Below, piece by piece: positions 5,889 to 12,508 of a stretch of 31,476 bases of DNA. This DNA comes from a virus, in the IMG/VR virus record IMGVR_UViG_3300042889_000900, positions 1 to 31,476 of that record; one strand, written 5' to 3'. The translations under genes were made by a program, and so were the position numbers. How positions within the stretch are numbered: the first letter of the stretch is position 1; every line of letters begins with the position of its first letter. The notes beneath the pieces are model-generated. The model was not told the origin of the DNA and made no database searches. It saw only the letters and a program-made list of their open reading frames with translations.

Positions 5889-7703
5889 TTACTTTAATAA
5901 CGTAATTTCAACTCTACGGTTTTTAGCTTTACCACTTGCAGTTGAGTTATCAGCTACTGGATTAGCATCACCTTTACCATCAACCGTTTGGAAACGGTCA
6001 CCTGAGATACCTCTACCTTTCAAGTAACTTACAACTGATTGAGCACGACCATTAGATAATGTTACGTTACTAGCAGGATTACCTACGTTATCAGTATATC
6101 CAATCACTTTCAATTTAGTTTCCTCTGCTTGAGTTAACAAGTTATAGATGGTTTCTAAATCTTTGGTTGACCCAGAGATAGTTGCACTACCATTATCAAA
6201 GTTGATGTTCCATTGTCCGTTAGCTAATACTGAAGTTTTAGTTTCAGAATAACTAATTTTTTGAACACTACCTTTATCATTAACATTTGCAGATGTTAAG
6301 AAGTATAAGTTAACTGCATCATCGTAAGGTACAACACCATCTGGATTAGACTCATTAAAACCACATGGATTTAAGTCAGTCAAATAAGCTGAAACTTGTT
6401 CGTAAACTGCTTTATAACGATTTTTACCATCTGTGATACCGTAATACTGCATTGCATCAGCATAGTTAAATACACGTGAACCACCGATATTATAATCTAA
6501 ACCATCTTTGGTACCTTTTTGACCTTTAAACATATCATACCAGTATTTAGGTGTTTCAAAGTTATATGTTAAAGCTACAGCTTCTGAAGCTCTAACAGCC
6601 CATTCATCATATTGTTTAATTTGATTAGAAGCAACAAATGTTTGTTTCAATATAGCGATAACTTCTTTATCGTGTTGCAAAGCCCATTCTTTAACACCTA
6701 CAAGTGTTGTAGCCATTTGATTTACAAACTCTTTAGTTGATACGATATCTGTAAAACCACTCAACGCATCAAAAGCCATTTTATCCCCTGGTGTCCATGT
6801 AGTTGCACCATCAATTTTATGATTGATTGTTTTACCAGTTAATTTACCATTAACAACTTCTTTCAAAGGTACAGTATAACCAGTTTTTTGAGATTTAATC
6901 AATTCTTTTACAGAGTTAATATAATCATCATCTTGTGATGGTACGAAGTTAATCGCATTAGCATCCCAAGTTGTTGGGTCTGGATTGATAGCAATTTTAT
7001 TAGCAGCAGCATAGTTACATGCAACTACCCAGTCACCATCACCAATTACTGAAGATATAACACAACCTTTCATTGATTGAGGATTATCTTTCCAAATTCT
7101 TGGTCCAATTACTTTATCTTCACCATATGATAATCCATATGCTCCAAGAACTTGTACGTGATATTTACCTTTACCGAATTTTTCATCTAATGATTTTTGT
7201 GTAGTTGTAATATAGAATGGAACACCATCACCCATGATACTTACAGCAAATGCTGATTTATCTGATTTTGGATAAGCCACACCTGAAGCAAATTCTTCAA
7301 CAAATTTAATTTGCATATCACGTAGACCACCTACCATGTCTTGTCTTACGATTTCTAAGTTAACACCTGCGGCTTCAATAAGAGACCCTTCAGTTGTTCT
7401 TGGTCCACCATTTGCAACAATCATTCCAGCATTACCATTCCACGCATACTCCGCAATACGAATAAGTCCTTTCGAAGCTACTTCAGTAGATACCGTTTCT
7501 GATGGCAAAGGTAATTTAGCACCTTTAGTTACGTTGTTAAGGTCACCACCTTCAATTGTTAATCCAGTTAACTGTTTTGATACAGCCACTCTAAGTCCAG
7601 GTGCGAAAAAATACACACCAGTTAATAATACAGCAACACCTAGTGCTACGATAAAACCTTCTGCTAAGGTTGTTAATTTTTCTTGTTTAAGAATTCTTCC
7701 CAT
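5889..7703 (-). CDS. substrate-binding domain fused to OmpA C-terminal domain
   Basis: 604 aa. An N-terminal membrane helix (about residues 13-35) has no lipobox or clear cleavage site. A large periplasmic solute-binding-like region follows (about 60-450), resembling nitrate/sulfonate/phosphate-type binding proteins. The OmpA peptidoglycan-binding domain comes last (about 490-604), with NINFDNGSATIS, GYTDNVGN, LSNGRAQSV, DGKGDANPVADN and KNRRVEI. The Asp and Arg that hold diaminopimelate in this family are present. The protein should be anchored in the inner membrane and grip the cell wall. Similar fusions are annotated in bacteria as phosphate ABC transporter substrate-binding/OmpA proteins. 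It has its own promoter and a terminator, then the permease gene. Confidence 0.85.
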   Translation of the reverse strand: MGRILKQEKLTTLAEGFIVALGVAVLLTGVYFFAPGLRVAVSKQLTGLTIEGGDLNNVTKGAKLPLPSETVSTEVASKGLIRIAEYAWNGNAGMIVANGGPRTTEGSLIEAAGVNLEIVRQDMVGGLRDMQIKFVEEFASGVAYPKSDKSAFAVSIMGDGVPFYITTTQKSLDEKFGKGKYHVQVLGAYGLSYGEDKVIGPRIWKDNPQSMKGCVISSVIGDGDWVVACNYAAANKIAINPDPTTWDANAINFVPSQDDDYINSVKELIKSQKTGYTVPLKEVVNGKLTGKTINHKIDGATTWTPGDKMAFDALSGFTDIVSTKEFVNQMATTLVGVKEWALQHDKEVIAILKQTFVASNQIKQYDEWAVRASEAVALTYNFETPKYWYDMFKGQKGTKDGLDYNIGGSRVFNYADAMQYYGITDGKNRYKAVYEQVSAYLTDLNPCGFNESNPDGVVPYDDAVNLYFLTSANVNDKGSVQKISYSETKTSVLANGQWNINFDNGSATISGSTKDLETIYNLLTQAEETKLKVIGYTDNVGNPASNVTLSNGRAQSVVSYLKGRGISGDRFQTVDGKGDANPVADNSTASGKAKNRRVEITLLK

Positions 7704-7731
7704 TTGTTTTTATTTAATTGTTATTGTTTAA

Positions 7732-7920
7732 TTATTTAACGGTACAAAGATAATAATCTTTTTTAATGTACCAAACTTTTTTTACTTTTTTTTTATAAAA
7801 TCGCCAATTAGAGAAACTACCCATGCGATTTAAAACTCTGTTGACTTCCCATCTTACTCTATTGGCGTAGGCTTTCCTCTTTATATTTGTCCACCACTTT
7901 GCCTTGGGATACATAGTCAA
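7732..7920 (-). CDS. small basic Trp-rich protein, 62 aa (uncertain)
   Basis: The ORF starts MTMYPKAKWWTNIKRKAYAN, is very rich in Arg, Lys and Trp, and ends at 7732 within the promoter region of the OmpA-fusion gene. It follows the membrane coiled-coil gene by about 35 bp. The even composition of the first 45 residues (RVRWEVNRVLNRMGSF) looks protein-like, while the last 15 read through the promoter and may be an extension by chance. Function unknown. Confidence 0.45.
   Translation of the reverse strand: MTMYPKAKWWTNIKRKAYANRVRWEVNRVLNRMGSFSNWRFYKKKVKKVWYIKKDYYLCTVK
7745..7775 (-). promoter_or_regulatory. promoter of the OmpA-fusion gene
   Basis: TTTG-N19-TATCTTTG (caaa 7772-7775, caaagata 7745-7752), with the extended upstream box TTTGGTA shared by several phage promoters in this window. 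Confidence 0.82.
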
Positions 7921-7955
7921 CCAAGGCTACTCGAACAGTTTTTTTATTATCTTAC

Positions 7956-9089
7956 TTAGAACATATCACCAAAACCACCTGATTTTGATTTATCTTCTGT
8001 TGTTAATTTGTAATCAACATTGTTGTATTTTTTAACATCTACAACATTACCATCACCACTTTGAATTTTATCTGCGATTGCATCTAAGTTAGCAAACAAT
8101 TCATCAGAATTCAAATCGTAGTTTTGTGTCAAGCTTTCAATATCTTTAAAGTTACCAGAACTAATAGCAATATCAGCAGAAATTGTTGAAGTAATAACTT
8201 CCAACGCATAATCACGTTCCCAATCACTAGAGAAGCCCATTGCTGATTTAGCAGCACTAGTTGCAGCATTTAATTTCTGACCAGTTTCGTAATCTTTTTT
8301 CAACATATCAACAGTGGCATCAAAATCTGAGATTTTAATATCCATACCAGTTTCAACCATAACCAATTTTTGATTGATTTTTTTCAATACATTAAAACGA
8401 GTTCCGTATTTTACTGTGAAGTCTTTAGATTGACTTGCTTTATTAGCAACTTGCATAGATGTAGCAAGTGTTTTTTGTAGTTCAGCAGCCAAATCAACAT
8501 AGTCATCTTCGCTTTTAGCATCAACACCCATCTTAGCCACCATAGCTTCCATATCAGCTTTGATTTTCTCAGCTTTACCTCTTAGACGTAAAGTTTCTTT
8601 ATCACCTTTCTCAGCTTCTTCTTTTGCTCTCAACGATTCATTTTGCATATCTTGCTGTAATGACTTTAAATTACCCTTGGCAATTCTAAATGTAGCTTGA
8701 TTAGCAATCATTTTCTGTCTTGTTATTTCTAATTGACCGAATGGGTCAAATCTAATAACTGATTTGTGCATGTATCTTGTAAGAGCACGAATACCTTTAA
8801 GGATTACTGGTGCCATGATTACCAAAGCTACAACAGCAATCGCAGTAGCAACCATTGCTAAGAATTGACCTAACGCAACCATAACTGGAGGCAATACATA
8901 TACCCATAATAGGTATCCAAGCCCACCAAAGAATCCTAATTTTAAGAACCAATATAAGTTCTTTTCACCTTTTCTAAAGTTATCAACCTTAGTAACAATT
9001 TGACTCTCACTATAATTTTTCATCATAGGTAGATTCATTAAATTTGCATTTAATGTTGGAGCCGATTTAAACTGAGTTTCTGTTCCCAT
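7956..9089 (-). CDS. membrane-anchored coiled-coil protein, 377 aa
   Basis: The N-terminal 40 residues are hydrophilic. Two long hydrophobic helices follow (about 47-75 and 77-105: FLKLGFFGGLGYLLW, AMVATAIAVVALVIM). A long charged coiled coil then spans roughly residues 115-240 (ITRQKMIANQ, LRAKEEAEKGDKETL). The Gly/Phe-rich C-terminus ends KSGGFGDMF. It lies 6 bp after the 241-aa coiled-coil gene and upstream of the OmpA fusion. The layout recalls membrane-remodelling or stress proteins such as XpaC/TelA/PspA-like families, but no diagnostic motif lets me assign one. I infer a role in the same envelope system. Confidence 0.75.
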   Translation of the reverse strand: MGTETQFKSAPTLNANLMNLPMMKNYSESQIVTKVDNFRKGEKNLYWFLKLGFFGGLGYLLWVYVLPPVMVALGQFLAMVATAIAVVALVIMAPVILKGIRALTRYMHKSVIRFDPFGQLEITRQKMIANQATFRIAKGNLKSLQQDMQNESLRAKEEAEKGDKETLRLRGKAEKIKADMEAMVAKMGVDAKSEDDYVDLAAELQKTLATSMQVANKASQSKDFTVKYGTRFNVLKKINQKLVMVETGMDIKISDFDATVDMLKKDYETGQKLNAATSAAKSAMGFSSDWERDYALEVITSTISADIAISSGNFKDIESLTQNYDLNSDELFANLDAIADKIQSGDGNVVDVKKYNNVDYKLTTEDKSKSGGFGDMF

Positions 9090-9095
9090 TTTTAT

Positions 9096-9821
9096 TTATT
9101 TAACATTATTATTAATCCCTTGCTTTACTGTTTGAATAGAACCTGAAATTCTATCTTTAGCCATAGTGTTAGCAGCAAGTTTGCTATCAATTTCGCTAAG
9201 TTGTGGATTATATTTGCTATCAATTGCTGATAGTTTTCTTGTACGGTCCTCAATTTGTGTTTTCAACGCTTCTAATTGATTTCTCATATCATTTAACTCA
9301 TTGGTTAAAGATTGATTCTCATTTACTTTAAGCGATTCAACTTCTTGTCTTTTAGCTTGTCCTTTAGCTACGAAATCTTCGTATACTTTTTGAATCTCAC
9401 CTAAATAGAAATCAGCTTGTTGTATTAAACTAGTTTTAGAAATTGATTTATCCATAGCTGATACCATTTGAAATGCCATCGCATAAACAGTTGGATTATC
9501 AATACCACCACTGGCAACTGATTGATAAAACTCATAGAAATCAAAACCTGGTTGATTCAATGAATCAAAACCTTTTTGATAAAGTTCTAAAGCATTGTTT
9601 AAATACTCAGACGATGGTGCACTAGTAAAAACTGGTGTAGGTGCTGGTGTAAATGTTGGAGTTGCAGTTTCCGCAGTTGGAAAACTATAGGTAGAAGCAA
9701 CTGGTACTTCTGTTGTTGCTGCAGTCGGAAACTTTGTAGTTGAAGCCGATTGTTTTGCAGTCTCTGTAGGTTTATCTGTTGATGTTTCATCACTAACAAT
9801 AAACAAGTCTTTAAATCCCAT
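9096..9821 (-). CDS. cytoplasmic coiled-coil protein, 241 aa
   Basis: Begins MGFKDLFIVSDE, followed by a Pro/Thr/Ala-rich low-complexity linker (about residues 15-75) and a compact helical region. A coiled coil lies at about residues 155-215 (KRQEVESLKVNENQSLTNEL). There is no signal peptide or membrane helix. It is the first gene after a strong promoter and the likely partner of the following membrane coiled-coil protein. The low-complexity linker makes a tethering or scaffolding role plausible. I do not recognise a family. Confidence 0.72.
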   Translation of the reverse strand: MGFKDLFIVSDETSTDKPTETAKQSASTTKFPTAATTEVPVASTYSFPTAETATPTFTPAPTPVFTSAPSSEYLNNALELYQKGFDSLNQPGFDFYEFYQSVASGGIDNPTVYAMAFQMVSAMDKSISKTSLIQQADFYLGEIQKVYEDFVAKGQAKRQEVESLKVNENQSLTNELNDMRNQLEALKTQIEDRTRKLSAIDSKYNPQLSEIDSKLAANTMAKDRISGSIQTVKQGINNNVK

Positions 9822-9856
9822 TTGATTAAATTTTAAATTGTTATTTTTATTGAATG

Positions 9857-9888
9857 CAAATATATAATGAATATTTCACACTACCAAA
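9857..9888 (-). promoter_or_regulatory. promoter of the coiled-coil operon
   Basis: TTTG-N20-TATATTTG (caaa 9885-9888, caaatata 9857-9864) with the extended box TTTGGTA. Confidence 0.82.
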
Positions 9889-9924
9889 TAAAAATAACAA
9901 TTTTTTTATTAAATATTAAATTAG

Positions 9925-10046
9925 TTGATAAGGCAGGCTTCGAACCTGCATTAATATCCAACAGTTTGTCCTCGATTTGAGGATGAGGTTTAGGATAGTC
10001 CCTTCGTTTAACTCACCATTGCGTCTACCAGTTTCGCCACTTATCA
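9925..10046 (-). tRNA. tRNA-Leu-like gene with enlarged anticodon/variable region
   Basis: The acceptor TGATAAG/CTTATCA is perfect, the D-arm GGCGAAACTGGTAGACGC is classical for Leu, and the T-arm GCAGG/CCTGC has loop TTCGAAG with A73. The total is 122 nt, about 35 more than usual. The extra sequence lies between the D-arm and T-arm and folds into internal hairpins (GTGAG/CTCAT, TCCTC/GAGGA), with TAAAC repeated on both sides of a possible 18-nt insertion. No 7-nt anticodon loop can be fixed, so the anticodon is undetermined. Confidence 0.65.
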
Positions 10047-10263
10047 CATGGATATACATCCGTTATTGATTTTGATATCGTTAACACCACGTCCATTCGT
10101 GGATTTTGGGGCCGATGGTTAACCATCGACTTCCACCACCTTATTTTGTATAGAACAAGGAAACTTTATGTTAGAACAGCGGCTCAAGGGAATAGATACT
10201 ACCTAGGTTCTAGAAACCGTTCACCCATCAAATGGATTACATGAGCTTGTTCTGTATGTGATA
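10047..10263 (-). other. structured inter-tRNA spacer, no gene seen
   Basis: About 215 nt without a credible ORF. It contains several inverted repeats on the minus strand: cgatgg/ccatcg around 10112-10127, ccat/atgg and ggtt/aacc hairpins near 10205-10235, and a longer agaaca/tgttct closure spanning about 81 nt. I found no cloverleaf. It may be part of a structured precursor or remnant tRNA material. Confidence 0.4.
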
Positions 10264-10285
10264 ACAAGATTAACTTTTTTCTTTT

Positions 10286-10314
10286 TCGTGCTCTAACCAT
10301 TAAGCTAACCGCCC
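10286..10314 (-). tRNA. tRNA 5' half (acceptor + D-arm), possible permuted tRNA
   Basis: Acceptor strand GGGCGGT and a good D-arm (TAGCTTAATGGTTAGAGC with a GCTT/GAGC stem) are followed by CGA and then a purine run instead of an anticodon loop. No matching 3' half lies downstream. The 3' half at 10323-10354, located just upstream, carries ACTGTCC, which pairs with all seven acceptor positions. Confidence 0.55.
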
Positions 10315-10322
10315 AGTAATAT

Positions 10323-10354
10323 CGGACAGTATGGGACTCGAACCCATACCACGA
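10323..10354 (-). tRNA. tRNA 3' half (T-arm + acceptor), possible permuted tRNA
   Basis: T-arm ATGGG/CCCAT with loop TTCGAGT, then acceptor strand ACTGTCC and discriminator G. There is no D-arm upstream; the 57-aa ORF lies there instead. Eight nt separate it from the 5' half at 10286-10314, giving the order 3' half then 5' half on the minus strand. Confidence 0.55.
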
Positions 10355-10405
10355 GCTTAATAGGCTATAGATTTTTTGTTGCTGAAATAATCTTTTATAT
10401 CTTTT

Positions 10406-10579
10406 TTATACTCTTTTATTTAGAATTTCAAGTTCATTATTGATTCTTTTGATATCAGAATCTGTCAAAGGAACTTTAACATCCGTTGTTTTCTTTTTGG
10501 TTTTTACACCACTTTTTAATTGCTTTTCAAGCATTGTAATTACTCTAGACTGTCTAGAACGTTTTGCAGCTGTTGCCAT
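10406..10579 (-). CDS. small basic protein, 57 aa
   Basis: Starts MATAAKRSRQSRVITMLEKQ and continues with a Lys-rich linker (VKTKKKTTDVKV) and a C-terminal helix (DIKRINNELEILNKR). The ATG lies 22 bp after tRNA-Phe and the stop is about 30 bp before the tRNA 3' half. Codon use is normal for this phage and the composition is protein-like. It has no nuclease motif. A nucleic-acid-binding role is possible from its charge only. Confidence 0.7.
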   Translation of the reverse strand: MATAAKRSRQSRVITMLEKQLKSGVKTKKKTTDVKVPLTDSDIKRINNELEILNKRV

Positions 10580-10600
10580 AGTATTAAATTTAAATATTAG

Positions 10601-10674
10601 TGGTGCGAGATGGATTTAAACCACCGCCACCTAGCTTTTCAGGCTAGTGCTCTATCAGGCTGAGCTATCGCACC
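10601..10674 (-). tRNA. tRNA-Phe(GAA), first copy
   Basis: Acceptor GGTGCGA/TCGCACC, anticodon arm CTAGC/GCTAG with loop CTGAAAA (anticodon GAA), A73. The T-loop reads TTTAAAT rather than TTCRANY, and the other arms are canonical. Confidence 0.9.
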
Positions 10675-10899
10675 TTTAATGGATAAACATTTCCAAGTGT
10701 CTATCCTTAGCAGTTTTTATATCTAGCATTGGCTGAAAACTACAAAACCAGTTCAATTTTTACTCTTGGAAGAGGGATAGTTGAACTCCAACCCAGTTGA
10801 TATGGTACAACTATTAAACCCCGAACTTGAGTTGTCGGCAACTCTACGTAATCCTAACATTAAACTTCCTAGGTTTTAATGAAATTCTTACACACATTG
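10675..10899 (-). other. 225-nt structured inter-tRNA spacer
   Basis: No ORF. Hairpins on the minus strand: 10681-10689 with 10698-10706 (9 bp), 10750-10756 with 10781-10787 (7 bp, enclosing a second hairpin), 10829-10834 with 10839-10844 (6 bp), and 10858-10864 with 10875-10881 (7 bp). Density of helices suggests a structured RNA. No known RNA family is recognised. Confidence 0.5.
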
Positions 10900-10976
10900 T
10901 GGAGAAAGCAAGAATCGAACTTGCGACCTACGGACCCAATAAAGTGACCACATTCTGCCAACTGATATATTTCCCC
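10900..10976 (-). tRNA. tRNA with abnormal anticodon arm, identity undetermined
   Basis: Acceptor GGGGAAA/TTTCTCC with A73 and T-arm GCAAG/CTTGC with loop TTCGATT are clear. The anticodon region is about 4 nt too long. A 4-bp GGTC/GGTC stem leaves a 9-nt loop that would present UUA after U33. An alternative 5-bp TGTGG/CCGTA stem leaves a 14-nt loop. The D-stem is also weak. Confidence 0.65.
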
Positions 10977-10980
10977 ATTT

Positions 10981-11052
10981 GTTAGTTATGTCTGTAGGAC
11001 TTCTGACATAATTCCCTATGATTATCTTTTTACAACCCCTCATAGAACTAAC
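10981..11052 (-). promoter_or_regulatory. structured 5' leader of tRNA array B
   Basis: 72 nt folding into a closed three-helix unit: outer stem GTTAGTT/AACTAAC (7 bp), hairpin CTATGA/TCATAG and hairpin TTATGTC/GACATAA (the last two A-T pairs compete with the outer stem). It begins about 6 nt after the expected transcription start and ends 4 nt before the tRNA at 10976. Confidence 0.55.
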
Positions 11053-11065
11053 GTTTTTATTTATG

Positions 11066-11096
11066 CAAATATATACATAACATTTCAATTAAACAA
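11066..11096 (-). promoter_or_regulatory. promoter of tRNA array B
   Basis: TTG-N20-TATATTTG (caa 11094-11096, caaatata 11066-11073). The first product downstream is the structured leader and then the array. Confidence 0.8.
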
Positions 11097-11116
11097 GTTT
11101 TTATTAAACTTTTTTT

Positions 11117-12010
11117 TTAAATTAATTCTATTTTGCTTAAAGGTGCCCATGTATAACCATCCTCATAAAATCCCTTATCTTGTTTTTTCACTTCTTTTTT
11201 AAATGATAATATATGTGATGCTCTTTGATTAACTAATCTACCCTCAATTGAATGACTAAATTTACTTCTATCATTTAAATAATGTTTAACTGGAACTTTA
11301 TAAACTTTAGAAATACATTTTTTCAAAGTTTCAGCTAATTTCTCACTAACCGTAGCCATAGTTTGGTTACCTCTTTTATCAATGTAACCATCACCACTAA
11401 AATAACCTTCTAACATTTTTTCTAACATGTCAATTGGCATATTTATCACGTCATCAGGTATAAATTTACCATAAGAATAACGACCAAATTTATTCAAGAA
11501 CTCCCATAATTCAGTATTATGTATTGTAAATTTATATACTGTTCTTTCTTCAGATATTGTGGCAGTATATTGTAAATCACTAAGACGTTTTTTCACATAT
11601 TCAAATTCATGTTTACCACAACATAACACAACTTTATGTATATAACCGTTTCTCCTATTTTTCCTTTTATAAGAAATAACCCAACCATCAGCTATTACTC
11701 TACCTACAAACCACCAAAAATTTTCATCATTTAAATTTAAATCATTTTTTACTTTTGTGGTTAAATAATGTGGGTTTGCTACTTCAACACCATCCCACAT
11801 TATTGGTATTGATTTTTGGTTTATTTCAGTACCAATATAATCATTTTTAGTGATATCTTTTAATTCTTTTATTATTGGTGTTTTAAATAAACGTTGACGG
11901 ATTTGTTTACCATCAACATATGGGAATTTAAAATACTTTTCCCTAGTTAAAAACTTAGTTTCTATTGGTAAGATTTGTTCTATTATTCCGAACCCTTTAA
12001 TTTTTATCAT
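11117..12010 (-). CDS. LAGLIDADG homing endonuclease
   Basis: About 297 aa with two LAGLIDADG helices: FWWFVGRVIADGWV (near residue 105) and LEKMLEGYFSGDGYI (near residue 205). Each ends in the catalytic acidic residue (ADG, GDG), so it is a monomeric two-motif enzyme. I prefer the ATG at 12010 to that at 12028, because the -7 box at 12022-12029 overlaps the upstream ATG. The start at 12010 would then be nearly leaderless. It is embedded between tRNAs on the same strand, like the GIY-YIG and HNH genes of the other arrays. No intein splice motifs flank it. Confidence 0.85.
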   Translation of the reverse strand: MIKIKGFGIIEQILPIETKFLTREKYFKFPYVDGKQIRQRLFKTPIIKELKDITKNDYIGTEINQKSIPIMWDGVEVANPHYLTTKVKNDLNLNDENFWWFVGRVIADGWVISYKRKNRRNGYIHKVVLCCGKHEFEYVKKRLSDLQYTATISEERTVYKFTIHNTELWEFLNKFGRYSYGKFIPDDVINMPIDMLEKMLEGYFSGDGYIDKRGNQTMATVSEKLAETLKKCISKVYKVPVKHYLNDRSKFSHSIEGRLVNQRASHILSFKKEVKKQDKGFYEDGYTWAPLSKIELI

Positions 12011-12021
12011 ATTTTTTTTTA

Positions 12022-12052
12022 CAAACATACAATAAAAATATAATTAATACAA
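12022..12052 (-). promoter_or_regulatory. promoter of the LAGLIDADG gene
   Basis: TTG-N20-TATGTTTG (caa 12050-12052, caaacata 12022-12029). Confidence 0.5.
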
Positions 12053-12070
12053 TAAAAAATATAAAATTTG

Positions 12071-12143
12071 TTGAGGAAGAGGGTTTCGAACCCTACACTA
12101 CCACCCGTCTAGGTGGCCTTCTAACCAATTAAAGTATCTCCCA
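12071..12143 (-). tRNA. tRNA with 6-nt anticodon loop, identity undetermined
   Basis: D-arm CTTT/GAAG with GGTTA loop, T-loop TTCGAAA and A73. The acceptor TGGGAGA/TTCCTCA has one mismatch. The anticodon arm is 16 nt: CCACC/GGTGG with loop TAGACG, one base short. Read with U33 at the first T it would give AGA. By analogy to Val loops, GAC with a lost base and A at position 33 is possible. Confidence 0.7.
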
Positions 12144-12165
12144 AAATTACCAGATGTTACCAGAT
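12143..12165 (-). repeat. 23-nt direct repeat, copy A
   Basis: ATCTGGYAACMTCTGGTAAT plus TTT on the minus strand, directly before the tRNA at 12143. It is 21/23 identical to the copy at 12217-12239. Each copy itself contains two CTGG half-repeats. Confidence 0.6.
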
Positions 12166-12216
12166 AGAATTTAAAATATCTGTTTTTATCTGTGTTTTCA
12201 CGCTTTCTCTGTAAAT

Positions 12217-12239
12217 AAAATTACCAGAGGTTGCCAGAT
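12217..12239 (-). repeat. 23-nt direct repeat, copy B
   Basis: Second copy, touching the stop codon of the 85-aa gene. The two copies bracket a 51-nt gene-free stretch before the tRNA. Confidence 0.6.
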
Positions 12240-12496
12240 TATATTTCTTCTCGTAACTGATAATATAAATCATTTAACGCTTCTTTATCTGTACCCCAAA
12301 TAAATTCATCTAAATGACCTTCTTCACCAGCACCCATTTCACAAACAAAAGGATTGATTAAAAAATAAACAGTTTCACCTTTAGAAAGGTGTTTATTCAC
12401 CAATTTTAATTCTTCATCAGTTAAAGAATTAAACCCTTCTTTGTTCATAAGAGCCTCTAAACTCTTACCCCATTTTTTATCATTGTAATATATCAT
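12239..12496 (-). CDS. hypothetical protein, 85 aa
   Basis: Starts MIYYNDKKWGKSLEALMNKE, acidic, with a central SKGETVYFLINPFVCEMGAG strand-rich segment and an acidic C-terminus. No membrane helix or known motif. It follows the 175-aa gene by 12 bp and is its likely operon partner. Function unknown. Confidence 0.75.
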   Translation of the reverse strand: MIYYNDKKWGKSLEALMNKEGFNSLTDEELKLVNKHLSKGETVYFLINPFVCEMGAGEEGHLDEFIWGTDKEALNDLYYQLREEI

Positions 12497-12508
12497 AACT
12501 AATTTTTT

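Noticed and set aside
10888-11088. Minus-strand 66-aa ORF overlapping the tRNA at 10900
   Set aside because: It runs through the structured leader and the whole tRNA; its frame is explained by those RNAs and the composition is not protein-like.
11117-12010. Intein or intron-encoded status for the LAGLIDADG protein
   Set aside because: No splice-junction Cys/Ser or C-terminal His-Asn, and it is flanked by complete RNA genes, so it is treated as free-standing.
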